Assembly: GCA_035772405.1 (NCBI GenBank)
Contig: JAYKKM010000439.1
Coordinates: 6,368,501-6,432,500, forward strand
Length of the DNA stretch: 64,000 nucleotides
Source of the DNA: Chrysogorgia sp. JL179-B06
Lineage: Eukaryota > Cnidaria > Anthozoa > Scleralcyonacea > Chrysogorgiidae
Reading direction: 5' to 3'
In this document: positions 10,006-20,704 of the stretch, piece after piece
How positions within the stretch are numbered: position 1 is the stretch's first letter
How the letters are laid out: each line of letters starts with the position of its first letter
The notes under the pieces: generated by a model
Told to the model about the DNA's origin: nothing
Seen by the model: only the letters and a program-made list of their open reading frames with translations
Databases searched by the model: none
Program-made: the position numbers and the translations under genes

Positions 10006-11329
10006 GTAATAATCGTGCAGGTGTTTTTAAACCTATTTTTATTTCATTTCGAAACTCTCCAATATATAGTAATACTCCAGCAGGAGTATTTTCTGAAAAA
10101 TTAAAATCAATGTTTACATTTCCTGAGGGTCGTGAGGGTAATACACTAAGATGAGAATCTTTATTGCTTGTTAAATCAAATCCAAGCATCGCATACCCAT
10201 TTTTAAATTCATTAAATGTAAACGGCATATGTTTATATTTTCGATTCAAAACACTCTGTAGATTTGAATAAGCTTCTTCAGGAGATGTAATTTTCATAAC
10301 AGTGTTATTATTTACCGAAACACTAATATTCGAGTAGTTAGGCCATGTAAAGTTAAAAATATTATGCGTATATGATCCATTCCAATTAGCGAGGGGTATA
10401 AAAACTATAAATAATCTTGTAGGACACGAACCATTAAAAGCATCGACAACTTGATGCGACCTTCGACCTACTAATATATTTTCACTAATACATCGATAAT
10501 TACTAGTATAATATTTAGCTTCCATTTTTTTTTCAACAAATCCTGTATTTAATGCTAAACAGTTGATCGTTGGGTTTAAAAACAGGTATTTTAATCTTTA
10601 AATCCTCTAATGATAGTTCTGTATCGGCTAAACTTAAAGCAGCATCATCTGCACCAGATAATAAAATAGATTTTAATACACGTGTTAAACGTAATTCTAT
10701 TTTAAATGCTGAGGGAATAACAATCTCCCCACCACCATCACTAAATAATGAGGTATCAATTGTATCAATTACTGTTTTGACTTCATTTTTCAACACTCTT
10801 GCATAACCCCCAGTATTCACAACAGTCGTGCCATTCTTAAATCCAGCTATACTATCCATATGCCCCGCTGTATCAAGATGAGAATAATTAATATCTTTAC
10901 ATCCATCGCGTTTCGGATTATATTCACGCGATAAATATTTAATAATTGAAACCATATGAGCCATATTTCCCGAAGTAGTAATTAAAGTATCGTTTATTTT
11001 TAATTCTTTTGTTTTCCACATTGTTCGAAGAGGTAACGGTATAATTGATTCCCCCCACCAGCAATTGTACCCGCAATAGCCCCTGTTGTTTTATTTACTA
11101 ATAATAATTTAGCAAAAATTTGGGCTTCGCTTGTTTTTAAGACACCAACAGCGTTTCCGTGTCTTGTGAACGTAACCACATTTGCAATCGGGTCTTTAGG
11201 TGTTGGTACAATCTCGCATTCAGAAAATTCAATAAATGTTTTATTGTAGGGTTTGGAAGTAAATAATTGTAAAGGAGCAGAAAATAATATATCATGTTGT
11301 TCAACCTCTTCCACAGTTTTTGAATTCAT
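9995..11329 (-). pseudogene. Hexon-like double jelly-roll major capsid protein, split in three frames
   Basis: Three successive frames (11329-11000, 11021-10533 and 10525-9995; 109, 162 and 176 residues) lie in order and together match the ~450-residue length of a Polinton/adintovirus major capsid protein. The N-terminal frame starts MNSKTVEE and leads into β-strand-rich sequence (TFIEFSECEIVP). The last frame ends with typical late jelly-roll strands (VNIDFNFSENTPAGVLLYIG). Breaks lie near 11010 and 10540; the second sits in a run of nine adenines. The product would be the capsid shell protein. The assignment rests on gene order, length, and pairing with penton, protease and ATPase, plus strand pattern. 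Confidence 0.75.
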
Positions 11330-11335
11330 TTTTTA

Positions 11336-11506
11336 TTAAATATTAATCTTTAATATCTTCCCGACTGTACCCAACACCTGAGGTAAAAACATTCCTAATG
11401 CCATTCCTGCACCAAAAGCACCACCTTTTTGTATTTTTTTTCTTTTACCGTGTAATCTAGACTTTCTTTTTTTTTTTTTTTTAATAATACTATTTCTTCG
11501 TCTCAT
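11336..11506 (-). CDS. Small basic KGG protein (56 aa)
   Basis: 56 residues: a basic head with a poly-Lys run (encoded by 16 adenines), then KIQKGGAFGAG, then a hydrophobic glycine-containing tail (ALGMFLPQVLGTVGKI). It is a second copy of the basic-KGG-hydrophobic plan seen at 7630-7893. It lies 6 nt beyond the hexon ATG in the same direction. A processed core or membrane-active peptide of the virion is inferred. The long adenine run makes the frame sensitive to sequencing error. Confidence 0.6.
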   Translation of the reverse strand: MRRRNSIIKKKKKRKSRLHGKRKKIQKGGAFGAGMALGMFLPQVLGTVGKILKINI

Positions 11507-11629
11507 TTTTATTTTAAAAAATAACCCAATACGACACGTTTTTTTTAAGAAAAATAATACATTTATTTTACTTTTAACTTAATTTATAGTTTACAGTATT
11601 TTTCCTTTTTTAAAACAAAAAAACAACAA

Positions 11630-11894
11630 TTAATTTCTATTTTGTAAAATTGAACGTAATACATCGGGATCAATTTTTCTTTTTTTTGCTCCTTTATTTG
11701 GTCCTATTTTTTTTTGATAATCAGGGTTTAAAGTATGCGGTAGACCAATATTAGAAGTTAATAAAATATCATCTTGAGTAGGGTTTTTTGTTTTTTTTCA
11801 CGTTTTACATAAAAATAGTTAGAAGAATAATTTTTCCTTTACATTTTCCAGTAAGTAATTTAAAATAATCGTCAGATGTTAAATTGTTATTCAT
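11630..11894 (-). pseudogene. Small Polinton gene broken by frameshifts
   Basis: An ATG at 11894, overlapping the TAA of the preceding gene, opens a frame for about 30 codons. The protein then continues in other frames with at least two shifts (around 11820 and 11795) to a stop at 11630. The C-terminal part contains PTQDDILL, a GLPHTLNPDY stretch and a basic KKRKIDPDVL end. About 85 residues in total. No family was recognised. Confidence 0.45.
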
Positions 11895-12420
11895 TATTTT
11901 TCTTCAAATAATTTTATATTAATTATTATATTTTCTGCAATCAAAACGACGTCGTCGTTACTACCATATGAAAGATGAAATTGAATGTATTCTTGAGCTT
12001 CTGCTGTGTTTCTTTTAAGCAAAACATTAGGAAATATTTCTCTTTCCATTTTTAAATGGTGTAATATTTGTTTATTCTCGTCTATATCATATTTAAATAA
12101 AATTCTTTTTTCAAACAATAACATTTGTTGTCCATCATATTGTTTATCTTTTAATTTTGTGTTTTTTAACATTAGTACACTACCATCTTTTCTTTTACGA
12201 GTTATTGGATTTTGATTTATTACAGGATCGATTGTAAAATTAATTTTTTGAAATAATAAATGTGAAAAGATTTATTAATTCCCGTATGCTCAACACTGTC
12301 TAAAATCCAATAAATTTGTTTTTCATTTTTACTTTCAGCATATGTGTTAAAGGGATAACTAAAATCATATTTTTCAACCTGTAGAACGTTCCTTACAGTT
12401 TTAAGATGAATTTTAAGCAT
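11894..12420 (-). pseudogene. Unknown Polinton gene downstream of penton, one frameshift
   Basis: Two frames read as one protein of about 175 residues. The first (ATG 12420) runs to 12220. The second picks up in another frame near 12250 and ends at 11894. The break lies at an AAAAAA run. The start overlaps the penton stop by 8 nt. Sequence features are β-rich with charged loops (LLFEKRILFKYDIDEN); no domain was recognised. Constant position next to penton suggests a minor virion component. Confidence 0.5.
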
Positions 12421-13297
12421 AATGAATTAAACAATCTAACGAAACAGTTCCAGAATCAAAAGGAATCAAATTATCTGCACTGTCTTTAATTGTAATATTT
12501 AATTCGTTAATAACACTCTTTTTAAATTTTTTTAATATATTTGAAGGTGTGAAACAAACTAATTCACCTTTTCCTTGACCCAACCACTGAATAGGAACTG
12601 TTGTTAACAATTCAGAATATGAATCACCAACTAATGTTGCTTCTAATTCATCACAATATATAAACATTTTATTTAAACCATCTGATACATCGGGTAAATA
12701 ATCGGCTTCTTTTTCAATAAAATTTTCTTTTTCATTATTTAATTTGATTATTGAATTTTTAAAACCCAACATAAACGATAAAGTATCACTCATATTTAAT
12801 TCAAAATTTATTTTTTCAACTTTTTCAGATAAACGAAATTTAGAACCTACACCACCATCATGAGCATTTTTACTATTATATTGTATAAGCCAATATTCTA
12901 TTCCAAAATTAACATTTAAATATACTTTTCCATTCTTTTCTAAACTCAAATCAACATCATATTCTTTTAAAATATTATTCATATAATCAAGTAAACGGAT
13001 TAAATCATAAATTCCTGTAGGAATATTATATTTCACACTCGTAAGAATAATCTGTTCATTGTACTTTTTAACACCCGATTTATTCTTCATAAATTTCTGA
13101 AAATCGAATGTAAAAGTGAAATAACATATTTTTTCATCAACATTTTTTGTAGTCAACGGGTAACAAATTTTTTGTACATCTATATATGCATCTTTATTTA
13201 GAGCGTCAATAGGTTGAACAAGATGCATTGTAAATTTATTTGTTAAATTAGAAATTCCAGTTTTTGATATTGTATTACTTGCGATATATAAACTCAT
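12413..13297 (-). CDS. Penton-like minor capsid protein
   Basis: 294 residues, intact. The strongest signature is the C-terminus, where a phrase of the type hINELNITIKD...IPFDSGTV precedes the last β-strand; this IPF-x-SGTV pattern is characteristic of Polinton penton/minor capsid proteins. An early IQ/PL segment (VQPIDALNK, ICYPLTTKN) and alternating hydrophobic strands fit a single jelly roll. It would form the capsid vertices together with the hexon-like protein. Being full length while the neighbouring frames are broken suggests the element is fairly young or that some neighbouring breaks are sequencing slips. Confidence 0.83.
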   Translation of the reverse strand: MSLYIASNTISKTGISNLTNKFTMHLVQPIDALNKDAYIDVQKICYPLTTKNVDEKICYFTFTFDFQKFMKNKSGVKKYNEQIILTSVKYNIPTGIYDLIRLLDYMNNILKEYDVDLSLEKNGKVYLNVNFGIEYWLIQYNSKNAHDGGVGSKFRLSEKVEKINFELNMSDTLSFMLGFKNSIIKLNNEKENFIEKEADYLPDVSDGLNKMFIYCDELEATLVGDSYSELLTTVPIQWLGQGKGELVCFTPSNILKKFKKSVINELNITIKDSADNLIPFDSGTVSLDCLIHYA

Positions 13298-13299
13298 TT

Positions 13300-14214
13300 T
13301 TATTTTAATAATTGTAATTCTTCACGATAAAAAATTCCTTCGATTTTTTCACCTTTTAAATCTTTTAATTGATATGTGACAGGATCGGTTATAAAAACTT
13401 TTTCAACTTTAAATATTTCGTTTGTCTAACGTCTAAGACTGCTTTTTTCAAAAATATTGTTTTTTACCCTTGCTATGCGTACACGAGTACCTTCAGTGAC
13501 AATACTTTTTGTAGGAATGGGGTATTTCAATTCATCACGTAATATTTTATATTTTAATTTTTTTAATTTCTTTGTTCCTTTATAAATTTCAAATGGTGTT
13601 GAACCGGACAAAGATTTATGTGGAGAATTATTATAACGTTCAATAATCACGGGTAAATAAGTATAATAATCAAAATTATCAGTCATTGTTAAAACTCTAC
13701 GAACCATAGTTTTTAACGTACCAATAACACGTTCAACATGCGATGCTTTTATCTCGCGATTATAGGTGTGGAAAACTGTAAAATTATATTTTTTACTCAA
13801 ACTTTTTCGAATATCTTGAAATTCTGTTCCTTCATCACATTGAATTTTACGGGGTGTTTGTCCTTCTTCGATTAAAATAGATTCAAACTTGTTTTTAACA
13901 TTATTACTTGATTTCTTTTTTAATAATTTTACCCAACAATAACGAGAAAACACATCAATACACACCAACCAATAACGAAATTGATTATTATAACGTGCTA
14001 AATCTTTATTTTCAGTTGAATCGATTTCCCATTGTTCATTAATATCTGTAACATGTATTTTTAAACGTCTATATTTTTTTCTATTAAGATTATGAAGTTT
14101 ATAGTTTGATAATTGTTCTTTTGTTAATGTTTCTCCTTTAAGTAATCTTGCAGCTTTTTCTATAAATTCTTTAGAGAACTTTTCTTTTCTTGTTTTTTTC
14201 ATTTCTATACACAA
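13300..14214 (-). pseudogene. Retroviral-type DDE integrase of the Polinton, C-terminal frameshift
   Basis: Polinton rve-family integrase that inserts the element into host DNA. Catalytic residues are visible: Asp in WEIDSTE (residue 65), Asp in QCDEGTEF (127) and Glu in ASHVERVIG (161), spaced as in the family. The frame from 14214 ends at 13426. The C-terminal DNA-binding/SH3-like tail (containing TYQLKDLKGE) continues in another frame to 13300, so one frameshift near 13430 separates core and tail. An internal Met at residue 5 is an alternative start. The catalytic core itself is uninterrupted. Confidence 0.9.
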
Positions 14215-14223
14215 AAAAAAAAA

Positions 14224-14442
14224 TTATTCTTTTTTTTCTATTGTCGTGTATATTTCCTCAAGTTCACAAAGTAAACTATCACAATTTTGAACAAAATCAT
14301 ACTGATCTGCAATATCTAATTCTTCATTTATAACCTCGTTATACATACATATTGTATCACGCATTGGTAATTGATGTATAAATCGGTAATAAAAAAATTT
14401 ACAAATAGCTTTTTCAGTGGGTTTAGAAAAAAGAAAACAAAC
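14224..14442 (-). pseudogene. Gene fragment downstream of the 14443-15128 gene
   Basis: From about 14420 to the stop at 14224 one frame reads through a conserved-looking stretch with CKFFYYRFIHQLPMRD and an acidic helical tail (SLLCELEEIY). It has no plausible ATG at its beginning and directly follows the poly-Asp end of the previous gene. It may be that gene's displaced C-terminus or a separate gene with a lost start. No domain was recognised. Confidence 0.35.
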
Positions 14443-15128
14443 CTATTCATCATCATCATTATCATCAATGATTTTATCATTGTCCATTTTTTTAATTTTT
14501 TTTTCACGGGGTAAATCAAAATCATTATTTTTCTTTTTCTTAAACGTTTTCTTTTTTTCAACTACACCACCGTTTACAGCATGATTATATTTGCGCAATC
14601 CTTCAACAATAAGTGTCATGTCGTCATTTTTTTTAATATGAAATGATCCAAATTTATCGACCCAATTGTCATTTTTTTCAAGACGCATTTCCTCGTTCAT
14701 AGGTTGGTTTTCATCACCACCATCATCGTCCTTGAACACCAGATCTTTTTCAGGTAAAAGATTTTCTTTTAATTGGTAGAGAATCTCCAAACCATCCCAA
14801 GCGTTAGAACGAATAACTAAACGTTCTTCTCCTTGTTTCCAATTTTTACGTTTTGCAACTTCAAGAAATACTTGGTCGGCAACTTTCAATGAAATTTTAC
14901 CCAATTGAGTTGTCAATTTACTTACATCTTCTTTTTTTATTTCTAATTTACTATTCATTAGAAAATTCAAACACTCCTGACTCGTAGGCCATACTTTCAC
15001 AATAAATGTGTTTCCATTTTTTTTACATTTGTTATAATTTTTCGTGAAAGATCATTATACGTTTGTAACACAAACGTATGATGTATATATTCCTGTGAAT
15101 AAAGTTTCATTGAAGTTGTTGCAGCCAT
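14443..15128 (-). pseudogene. Unknown Polinton gene, ~230 aa, one frameshift
   Basis: The ATG at 15128 opens a frame ending at 14997. The same protein appears to continue in the frame of 15000-14443. The break near 15017 is in an adenine-rich run. The N-terminal part looks globular (TWP-like KVWPTSQECLNFL, then a helical segment); the last third is Lys/Asp-rich (KKMDNDKIIDDNDDD). No family was recognised. It is the gene nearest the retrotransposon's left LTR on the Polinton's minus strand and is transcribed toward the integrase. Confidence 0.45.
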
Positions 15129-15308
15129 GGTAGTCTCTTTTCGAATGTGATGGTAAAAAGCTAAAAGGATGTTGTACTTATACTTTTTTTTGAAAAACAA
15201 TAAAACACATTTTTTTTAAAATATATATTTTTATTATAATAATTCGTCTAATAACAACGTATCACGCTTCACATCAAATAAACTAATCTGTTTTTTCTGC
15301 ATAATACC

Positions 15309-15472
15309 TGTTAAGTATACATTTATTATGTTGAATATAAGATATTAGTTATAGAGCATGAAACAGATCTACTCGTTGTTTCTAATAACCTAGAACACAG
15401 AGGTCACGTGACCGTGGGAACCTTAACACAACAAGTCTAGTGAGAGTTTCTAGTTTGATCATTATCGTAACA
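15309..15472 (-). repeat. 3' LTR of the gypsy element
   Basis: 164 bp, identical by eye to 19765-19928. It carries the palindrome GGTCACGTGACC at 15402-15413, centred on a CACGTG E-box. Confidence 0.96.
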
Positions 15473-15482
15473 TCCTCCCACC
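15473..15482 (-). other. Polypurine tract of the gypsy element
   Basis: On the coding strand the bases GGTGGGAGGA lie directly before the 3' LTR, the position and composition of a plus-strand priming site. Confidence 0.7.
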
Positions 15483-15520
15483 GAATAAGAAGACTGCTGG
15501 GTTCAGTTCTTCCAAAAGTT

Positions 15521-18500
15521 TTAATCACCGTCTATAAATCTTTTTGGAGGTCGCACCTGCCTACCCGAGCGTGTGGTGATTGGTATACTAGGCACAACAT
15601 GTTCTGCTCCAATGTTTTTATGGAGTTCAGGAGTAGGTGCAGATTTACAAATGGCGTCAGAAAGGTTTGTTGAAGGTGCTATCATAGTGGGTTGTTGTAG
15701 CTCTCTAGTTGTTTCCTTAAGTTGGATTCCATATTCATTGGATGATGTAGAGGTTTCAGATTCAGGCTTCTGTTTACTCGAACGGTTCGTCTTTGGTGGT
15801 TGTTCAATGGTTTTCTTAAGATGTACTCTATTTCTCCTGTATGTCCGATTCTCAGTTTCAACCTCGTAGGATCTCCGATCTAGTCGTTTGGTGATCATTC
15901 CCTTCTTCCACGTTTCCTGTCCTTTAACCAGAGGTTTCATGCGTACCACATCTCCCTCTTCTAAAGGACATAAGTCTCTTGCTGACTTATTGTAGTAGTA
16001 CTGTTGTTTCGCCTGACGTTTTTTCCATTTCTCTTTTGGTAGCTTGACCGTCAAGGTTGGTGGGATTTAGTAGCTTATATGTGGTGGGTAAAAGAGTTCG
16101 TGTACGTCTGCCAAAGGATCTTTGGGCTGGGCTGGTTTCGAGGCTCTCTGATGGGGTGTTTCGATGATCTAGAATGGACATGTATGGGTCTCCTCCTGAC
16201 ATTTTGGCCTTTTTGATGAGTCGTTTTGCCGTCTTCACTGCTGCTTCAACTTTCCCATTAGCTTGGCTGTTTCCTGGGCTGATTGTTCTGTGTTCAAAGT
16301 CCCATTGCTGCGCAAATGTGGCGAATTCTTTTGAACTGTACTGTGGTCCGTTATCGCTGACCACTACTTCAGGTAACCCGTATCTTGCGAAGTGGTTCTT
16401 TAGCTTTGTGATGATCATTTTAGATGTGGTTTCGTGTAGTCTGTCGATTTCGAAGAAGTTCGAAAAGTAGTCTACAGTGATAAGATATTCTTTACCATGC
16501 AGTGAGAACAGATCTGTAGCGACTTTAGCCCAGGCTCGATCTGGCAGGTCGTGTGACATCAGGGTCTCTCTTTGGTTTGCAGTTTCCAGCTCTCTGCAGA
16601 TGTTACAAGAGGCGATGAAATCTTTGATGTCGTTTGTCATGTTTGGCCAATATAAGCATTCTCGAGCGCGGCGTAAGCAACCGTTTGTGCCAAGATGTGA
16701 TGAGTGGATCTTCTCTTTTATGGTTTTCCTCATGCTGCTGGGAATTACCACTCTCTCTCCTCTAAATATTATTCCGTCTGCAATGGTAAGTTCATCGTTA
16801 AACGAGAAGTAGGGGTTTACTTCCGGTGGGAGTGATTGTTTATCATTTGGCCAGCCTTCCATAATCACTTTCTTCAGTGCTTGTAGATTGGTGTCTGCTT
16901 CTGTGGCTTGCTTAATGAGTGCCAGTCGTTGGCCCGTTATTGGCAAGAACTGCGTCATGTGAACATATTCAATATCGTCTTGAGGTCCCTTGGACGTAGA
17001 GGTGGGAAGAAAGGCACGGGACAGTGTGTCAGCCATGAACATCGATTTTCCTTTCAGGTATTTGATACTAATGTCATATTTTTGTAATCTCATTAGCATT
17101 CCTTGAAGTCTGCGTGGGGCTTTCACGAGAGGTTTGGATAGGATGGCCTCCAGAGGCTTGTGGTCGGAGTGAACTCTGACTGGACGACCATACGTATATT
17201 GGTTGAACTTTTCTAAGGCGAATACGATTGCCAATGTCTCCTTTTCAATCTGGGCGTATCGTTCTTCGGTATTCGTTAAGGCCCGACTAGTAAAGGCAAC
17301 TGGCTGTCCTTCTTGCATTAAGGCTGCCCCTAGACCTTGTTGGCTTGCATCACATTGGACGACCAGTTCTTTGGATGAGTCGTAGTATCGTAGTACTGGA
17401 GCTGATATTACTAGTTGTTTTATCTCTTCAAAAGCACGATCTTGCGCGTCAGACCAATTCCATGGCACATCTTTGTGGGTCAACTGCCGTATTGGTCGTA
17501 GAACATCAGCCAGGTTGGGTAGAAAGGCAGCTAGGTAATTGACGAATCCACAAAGTCGTTGTATCCCTTGGATGTCAGTGGGCTTTGGCATTTCTTTGAC
17601 TGCTTGGACTTTCTGTGGATCAAGTTTCACACCCTCAGTTGTCAGCAAATGACCCATGAATTGGACTTGTTTGGAACGTAGGTTGAATTTGGTCTTGTTT
17701 AGTCGTATACCTGTCTGTTGGCATCGTTGCAGTAGGTTTGTTAGCTTCTGATCATGGTCTTGGATTGCTTGCTCCATGGAGTCACCAACTCCAAATACCA
17801 AGATGTCGTCGGCAATTGATAGTACACCACCAATGTCACCAATCGTTTGATATAGCCTTTTCTGGAAGATTTCGGAGGAAACACTTGTGCCAAAGGGGAG
17901 TCGTAGCCATCTGAACCTTCCAAATGGTGTAGAAAATGTAGTGAGAAGACTACTTTCCTCATCCAGTGATACATGCCAGTATCCTGCCTTCAGATCAAAC
18001 GTTGAGAACACCTTGGCTTTTGATAACTCTGGAAGCATGTCATTCAGGATGGGTAGTTGGTATCTTTCTCTTTTCAATGCTTTATTTAAGGGTCTGGGAT
18101 CTATGCAGATTCTTAGGTCACCACTTTTCTTCCTTGTCACTACAATGTTGTTTACCCAATCAGTGGGTTGTTCTACAGGAGCAATGATTCCATTTGCAAC
18201 CATTTCTTCAAGGGATTTCTCCAGCTCTGGCTTTAGTGCTACTGGTACTGAGTGGGTTGGCGAGACTACAGGTGTTATGGTCTTATCTACTTCAAAGTGG
18301 GCAACACCAGGTAATTGGCCCAGTTCATCGTTGAACACAGTTGCATATTGTTTGATGATGGTATCATCTGCTTTGATGGATGCCACTTGATAAAACTTCT
18401 TGGTATTCACAGTAATAAGATGCATTTTCTGAATCGCTTTAGAACCCAGAATTGGTGTTAGATTCTTGTCGGTGACGATGAAGTTGACTGAGTAGTGTTG

Positions 18501-19658
18501 TTTAGTCTTTGGGTTGTCTAGTAATAACTTGCACTCACCAATTGGCTTCATCGCTGCTTTGTTCCACATGAGTAGTGTTTTTGACGAAGGTCTGATAACA
18601 GCTTTTCCAACATCATTTTGGTTGATGAGATTTACTGAAGCACCAGTATCGAGCTGAAATTTGACTGGTTTGTGGTTGACTTTCATCACTGCGTATATCA
18701 TAGATTCGTTCACAGTGTTCACACTTACTTGGGTTGCATTGTTAGTGGAGATGTGGTCTATCTCCTCAAATTCAGGTGGGCTTTCACCATATTCGGGTTC
18801 CCATCCTGCGGCTATAGCATGAATTCTTTTACTAGAGGACCTGCATTTCACAGCAAAATGATTTTTTCCTTTACACTTTGTGCAACTCTTTCCCCAGGCT
18901 GGGCATCTTTCTTTCTTCATAACGTGTTGTCTTCCACAGTAGTTGCACTCCCGTGTATTTCCAGGTATATTGGGCATGTCACCATCATCACCTTTGCTCT
19001 CCTTTTTAGTTGGTCGTTTAGTAAACACCCTGTTGATTACATTTTCTTTACTGTCAGAGATGTTTTGTAGTTGTTTTTCTGTTGTTTCCATCGCGCGGCA
19101 TATATCCATACATTTTTTTAATGACAGTTTGTCAGCAGTGAGGAGTTTCTTTCTAGTGGCGGTGTCTGTTATACCGGTGACAAGTCTATCACGTATTAGG
19201 CTATTCTCTAGTTCCCCAAAGTTGCATGTTTTTGACAAGGAGCGTAAAGCGGCAACATAATGATCGATTTTCTCACCTTGTTCTTGATCGCGGGTGAAGA
19301 AAGTGTAGCGCTCATAAGTTTCGTTTGTTTCGCCCAGACAATATTTCCTTAACACGACGATAATTTTATCCGCGTCTTCCCTGTCTCCTGCATTTTCAAA
19401 CGTTAATCCTTCGAGGATTTCCTGAGCGTCTTCACCAAGACAGGCGTTGAGTGTGGCGGCTCGAACCTTCGTATGTTGTTCTTTTACGCGAGACGCTACT
19501 TCGTAGCTCTTCCAAGCTCGCTCGAATCGCTTCCAGTTGCTGGACAGCTTATCGCTTGTTCTTAACTTTTCAGGAAAGGGCACGTTCTGCAATACTTTTG
19601 GTGTTAAATTCGAGATAACTCCTTCTTGCAGTGGGTTTTCCTCAGGGGCCTCCGCCAT
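15521..19658 (-). pseudogene. Ty3/gypsy Gag-Pol polyprotein with one frameshift
   Basis: A single 1223-codon frame from ATG 19658 (MAEAPEEN) to 15987 contains the following in order. A Gag region spans the first ~230 residues. A cysteine cluster with CNYCGRQH and CTKCKGKNHFAVKC follows. The aspartic protease motif is FQLDTGASVNL. Reverse transcriptase has FDLKAGYWHV and IADDILVFG (Ile in place of the usual Tyr/Phe of xxDD). RNase H has CDASQQGLGA and DHKPLEAIL. The integrase has an H-H-C-C zinc domain (CNICREL), DYFSNFFEID and DNGPQYSS. Near 16050 a 1-nt shift moves the integrase tail into the frame ending at 15521, giving about 150 further residues. Apart from that shift there is no lesion. 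Confidence 0.95.
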
Positions 19659-19747
19659 ATTTTCTCGCTGAAATTTCTCTTGTATTTAATCCAGTGATGA
19701 ATTAGTTATGAATCTTGAGAAATGACCAGTAGGGTTATCAATTCTCA

Positions 19748-19764
19748 TCCCACCGCTGCCACCA
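19748..19764 (-). other. Primer-binding site of the gypsy element
   Basis: TGGTGGCAGCGGTGGGA directly follows the 5' LTR on the coding strand. TGG is the complement of a tRNA CCA end; the matching tRNA was not determined. Confidence 0.7.
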
Positions 19765-19928
19765 TGTTAAGTATACATTTATTATGTTGAATATAAGATA
19801 TTAGTTATAGAGCATGAAACAGATCTACTCGTTGTTTCTAATAACCTAGAACACAGAGGTCACGTGACCGTGGGAACCTTAACACAACAAGTCTAGTGAG
19901 AGTTTCTAGTTTGATCATTATCGTAACA
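19765..19928 (-). repeat. 5' LTR of the gypsy element
   Basis: 164 bp, identical by eye to 15309-15472. It starts TGTTACG on the coding strand and ends next to the primer-binding site. The GGTCACGTGACC palindrome lies at 19858-19869 and could serve as a promoter element. Confidence 0.96.
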
Positions 19929-19932
19929 ATAC

Positions 19933-20633
19933 CTAAAACTTTACACAACTTTTATGTTGTTTTTTGGTTTTTACTTTACAATCTATTTTTCTTTCTAAAA
20001 AAGCATGTAAAGCTTTCCCTATTCGTCCATTACCATCAGAAAAAGGATGAATGCTTTCAAAAATAAAATAGATTAATACAGAAATATTTTTTGTAAATAA
20101 TTTTCTATGTAAAATTCATTTAAATGTTTCATATATAAATCAATATAAAGAGGATCAACTCCTTCATATGTACCGACATATCGTGTTTTTTTTACTGAAA
20201 TTGCCAGCATCCATTAAATGATACATACATTTTTCATGAATATTTTTACAAAATTGACTTATTGTTAAGGATGTCTGTTTTTTCCATACACATTTTCCGA
20301 AAGATAAAGCAAAATCTCGCACATTTCATGTAAAAATCTTTTTCATTTTCGTCTTCTTCCATTCGTATAACATCATAAGCAAAAATTTTAAATTTTATAA
20401 ATTCACTTAATTCCATTGTTTTGTTCTGTAAGATTTTCCATTTTTTTTCCATTTTCCTTGTTTTTTTCCTTCTTATAATATATGGGTAGTATTTCTGTAT
20501 GAAGTGAATAAGATCCGTCTGCACAAAAATTTGTTAACCTTAACCTTGAAATTGTAGATATTTTATCCAACGGTGTATAATGAGAACATTTTGAAGCACT
20601 ATAATCAAACGTTTGTTGTTGGTTAGTAGCCAT
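19933..20633 (-). pseudogene. Fic-domain protein in the Polinton, several frameshifts
   Basis: Fic enzymes transfer AMP or related groups to target hydroxyls using the motif HPFx(D/E)GNGR. Here HPFSDGNGRIGK is encoded at 20049-20014, preceded by the usual helix (FESI). Upstream, in shifting frames, come recognisable Fic-core pieces (RYVGTYEGVDPLY, YIDLYMKHL). The N-terminal part starts at ATG 20633. At least four frameshifts separate the pieces, mostly in adenine runs near 20420, 20270, 20190 and 20095. In one frame the protein ends at a TAG (19935-19933) touching the gypsy target site; in another it would run across the insertion into 15308-15240. The motif identification is firm; activity is unlikely in this copy. 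Confidence 0.8.
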
Positions 20634-20704
20634 TATAAAGTAAGCAAAAAAAAGTTTTTTTATTTTATTTTTTATTTAACAGAGGTATATCATATTCATT
20701 AAAC

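Larger units (their letters stand above)
15309..19928 (-). mobile_element. Ty3/gypsy LTR retrotransposon, nearly intact, inserted in the Polinton
   Basis: A 4620-bp element with two 164-bp LTRs that are identical by eye. Each begins TGTTAAG and ends GTAACA. A perfect 5-bp target duplication ATACC flanks it (15304-15308 and 19929-19933). The coding strand is minus. After the 5' LTR (19928-19765) comes a primer-binding-site-like sequence TGGTGGCAGCGGTGGGA (19764-19748). Before the 3' LTR is a purine-rich GGTGGGAGGA (15482-15473). Gag-pol fills the interior. Identical LTRs and a perfect duplication mean a very recent insertion. It lies at the 3' end of the Fic gene. Confidence 0.97.

Noticed and set aside
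17887..18390. Plus-strand frames within 16.1-19.3 kb
   Set aside because: Shadows of the gypsy gag-pol gene on the opposite strand.
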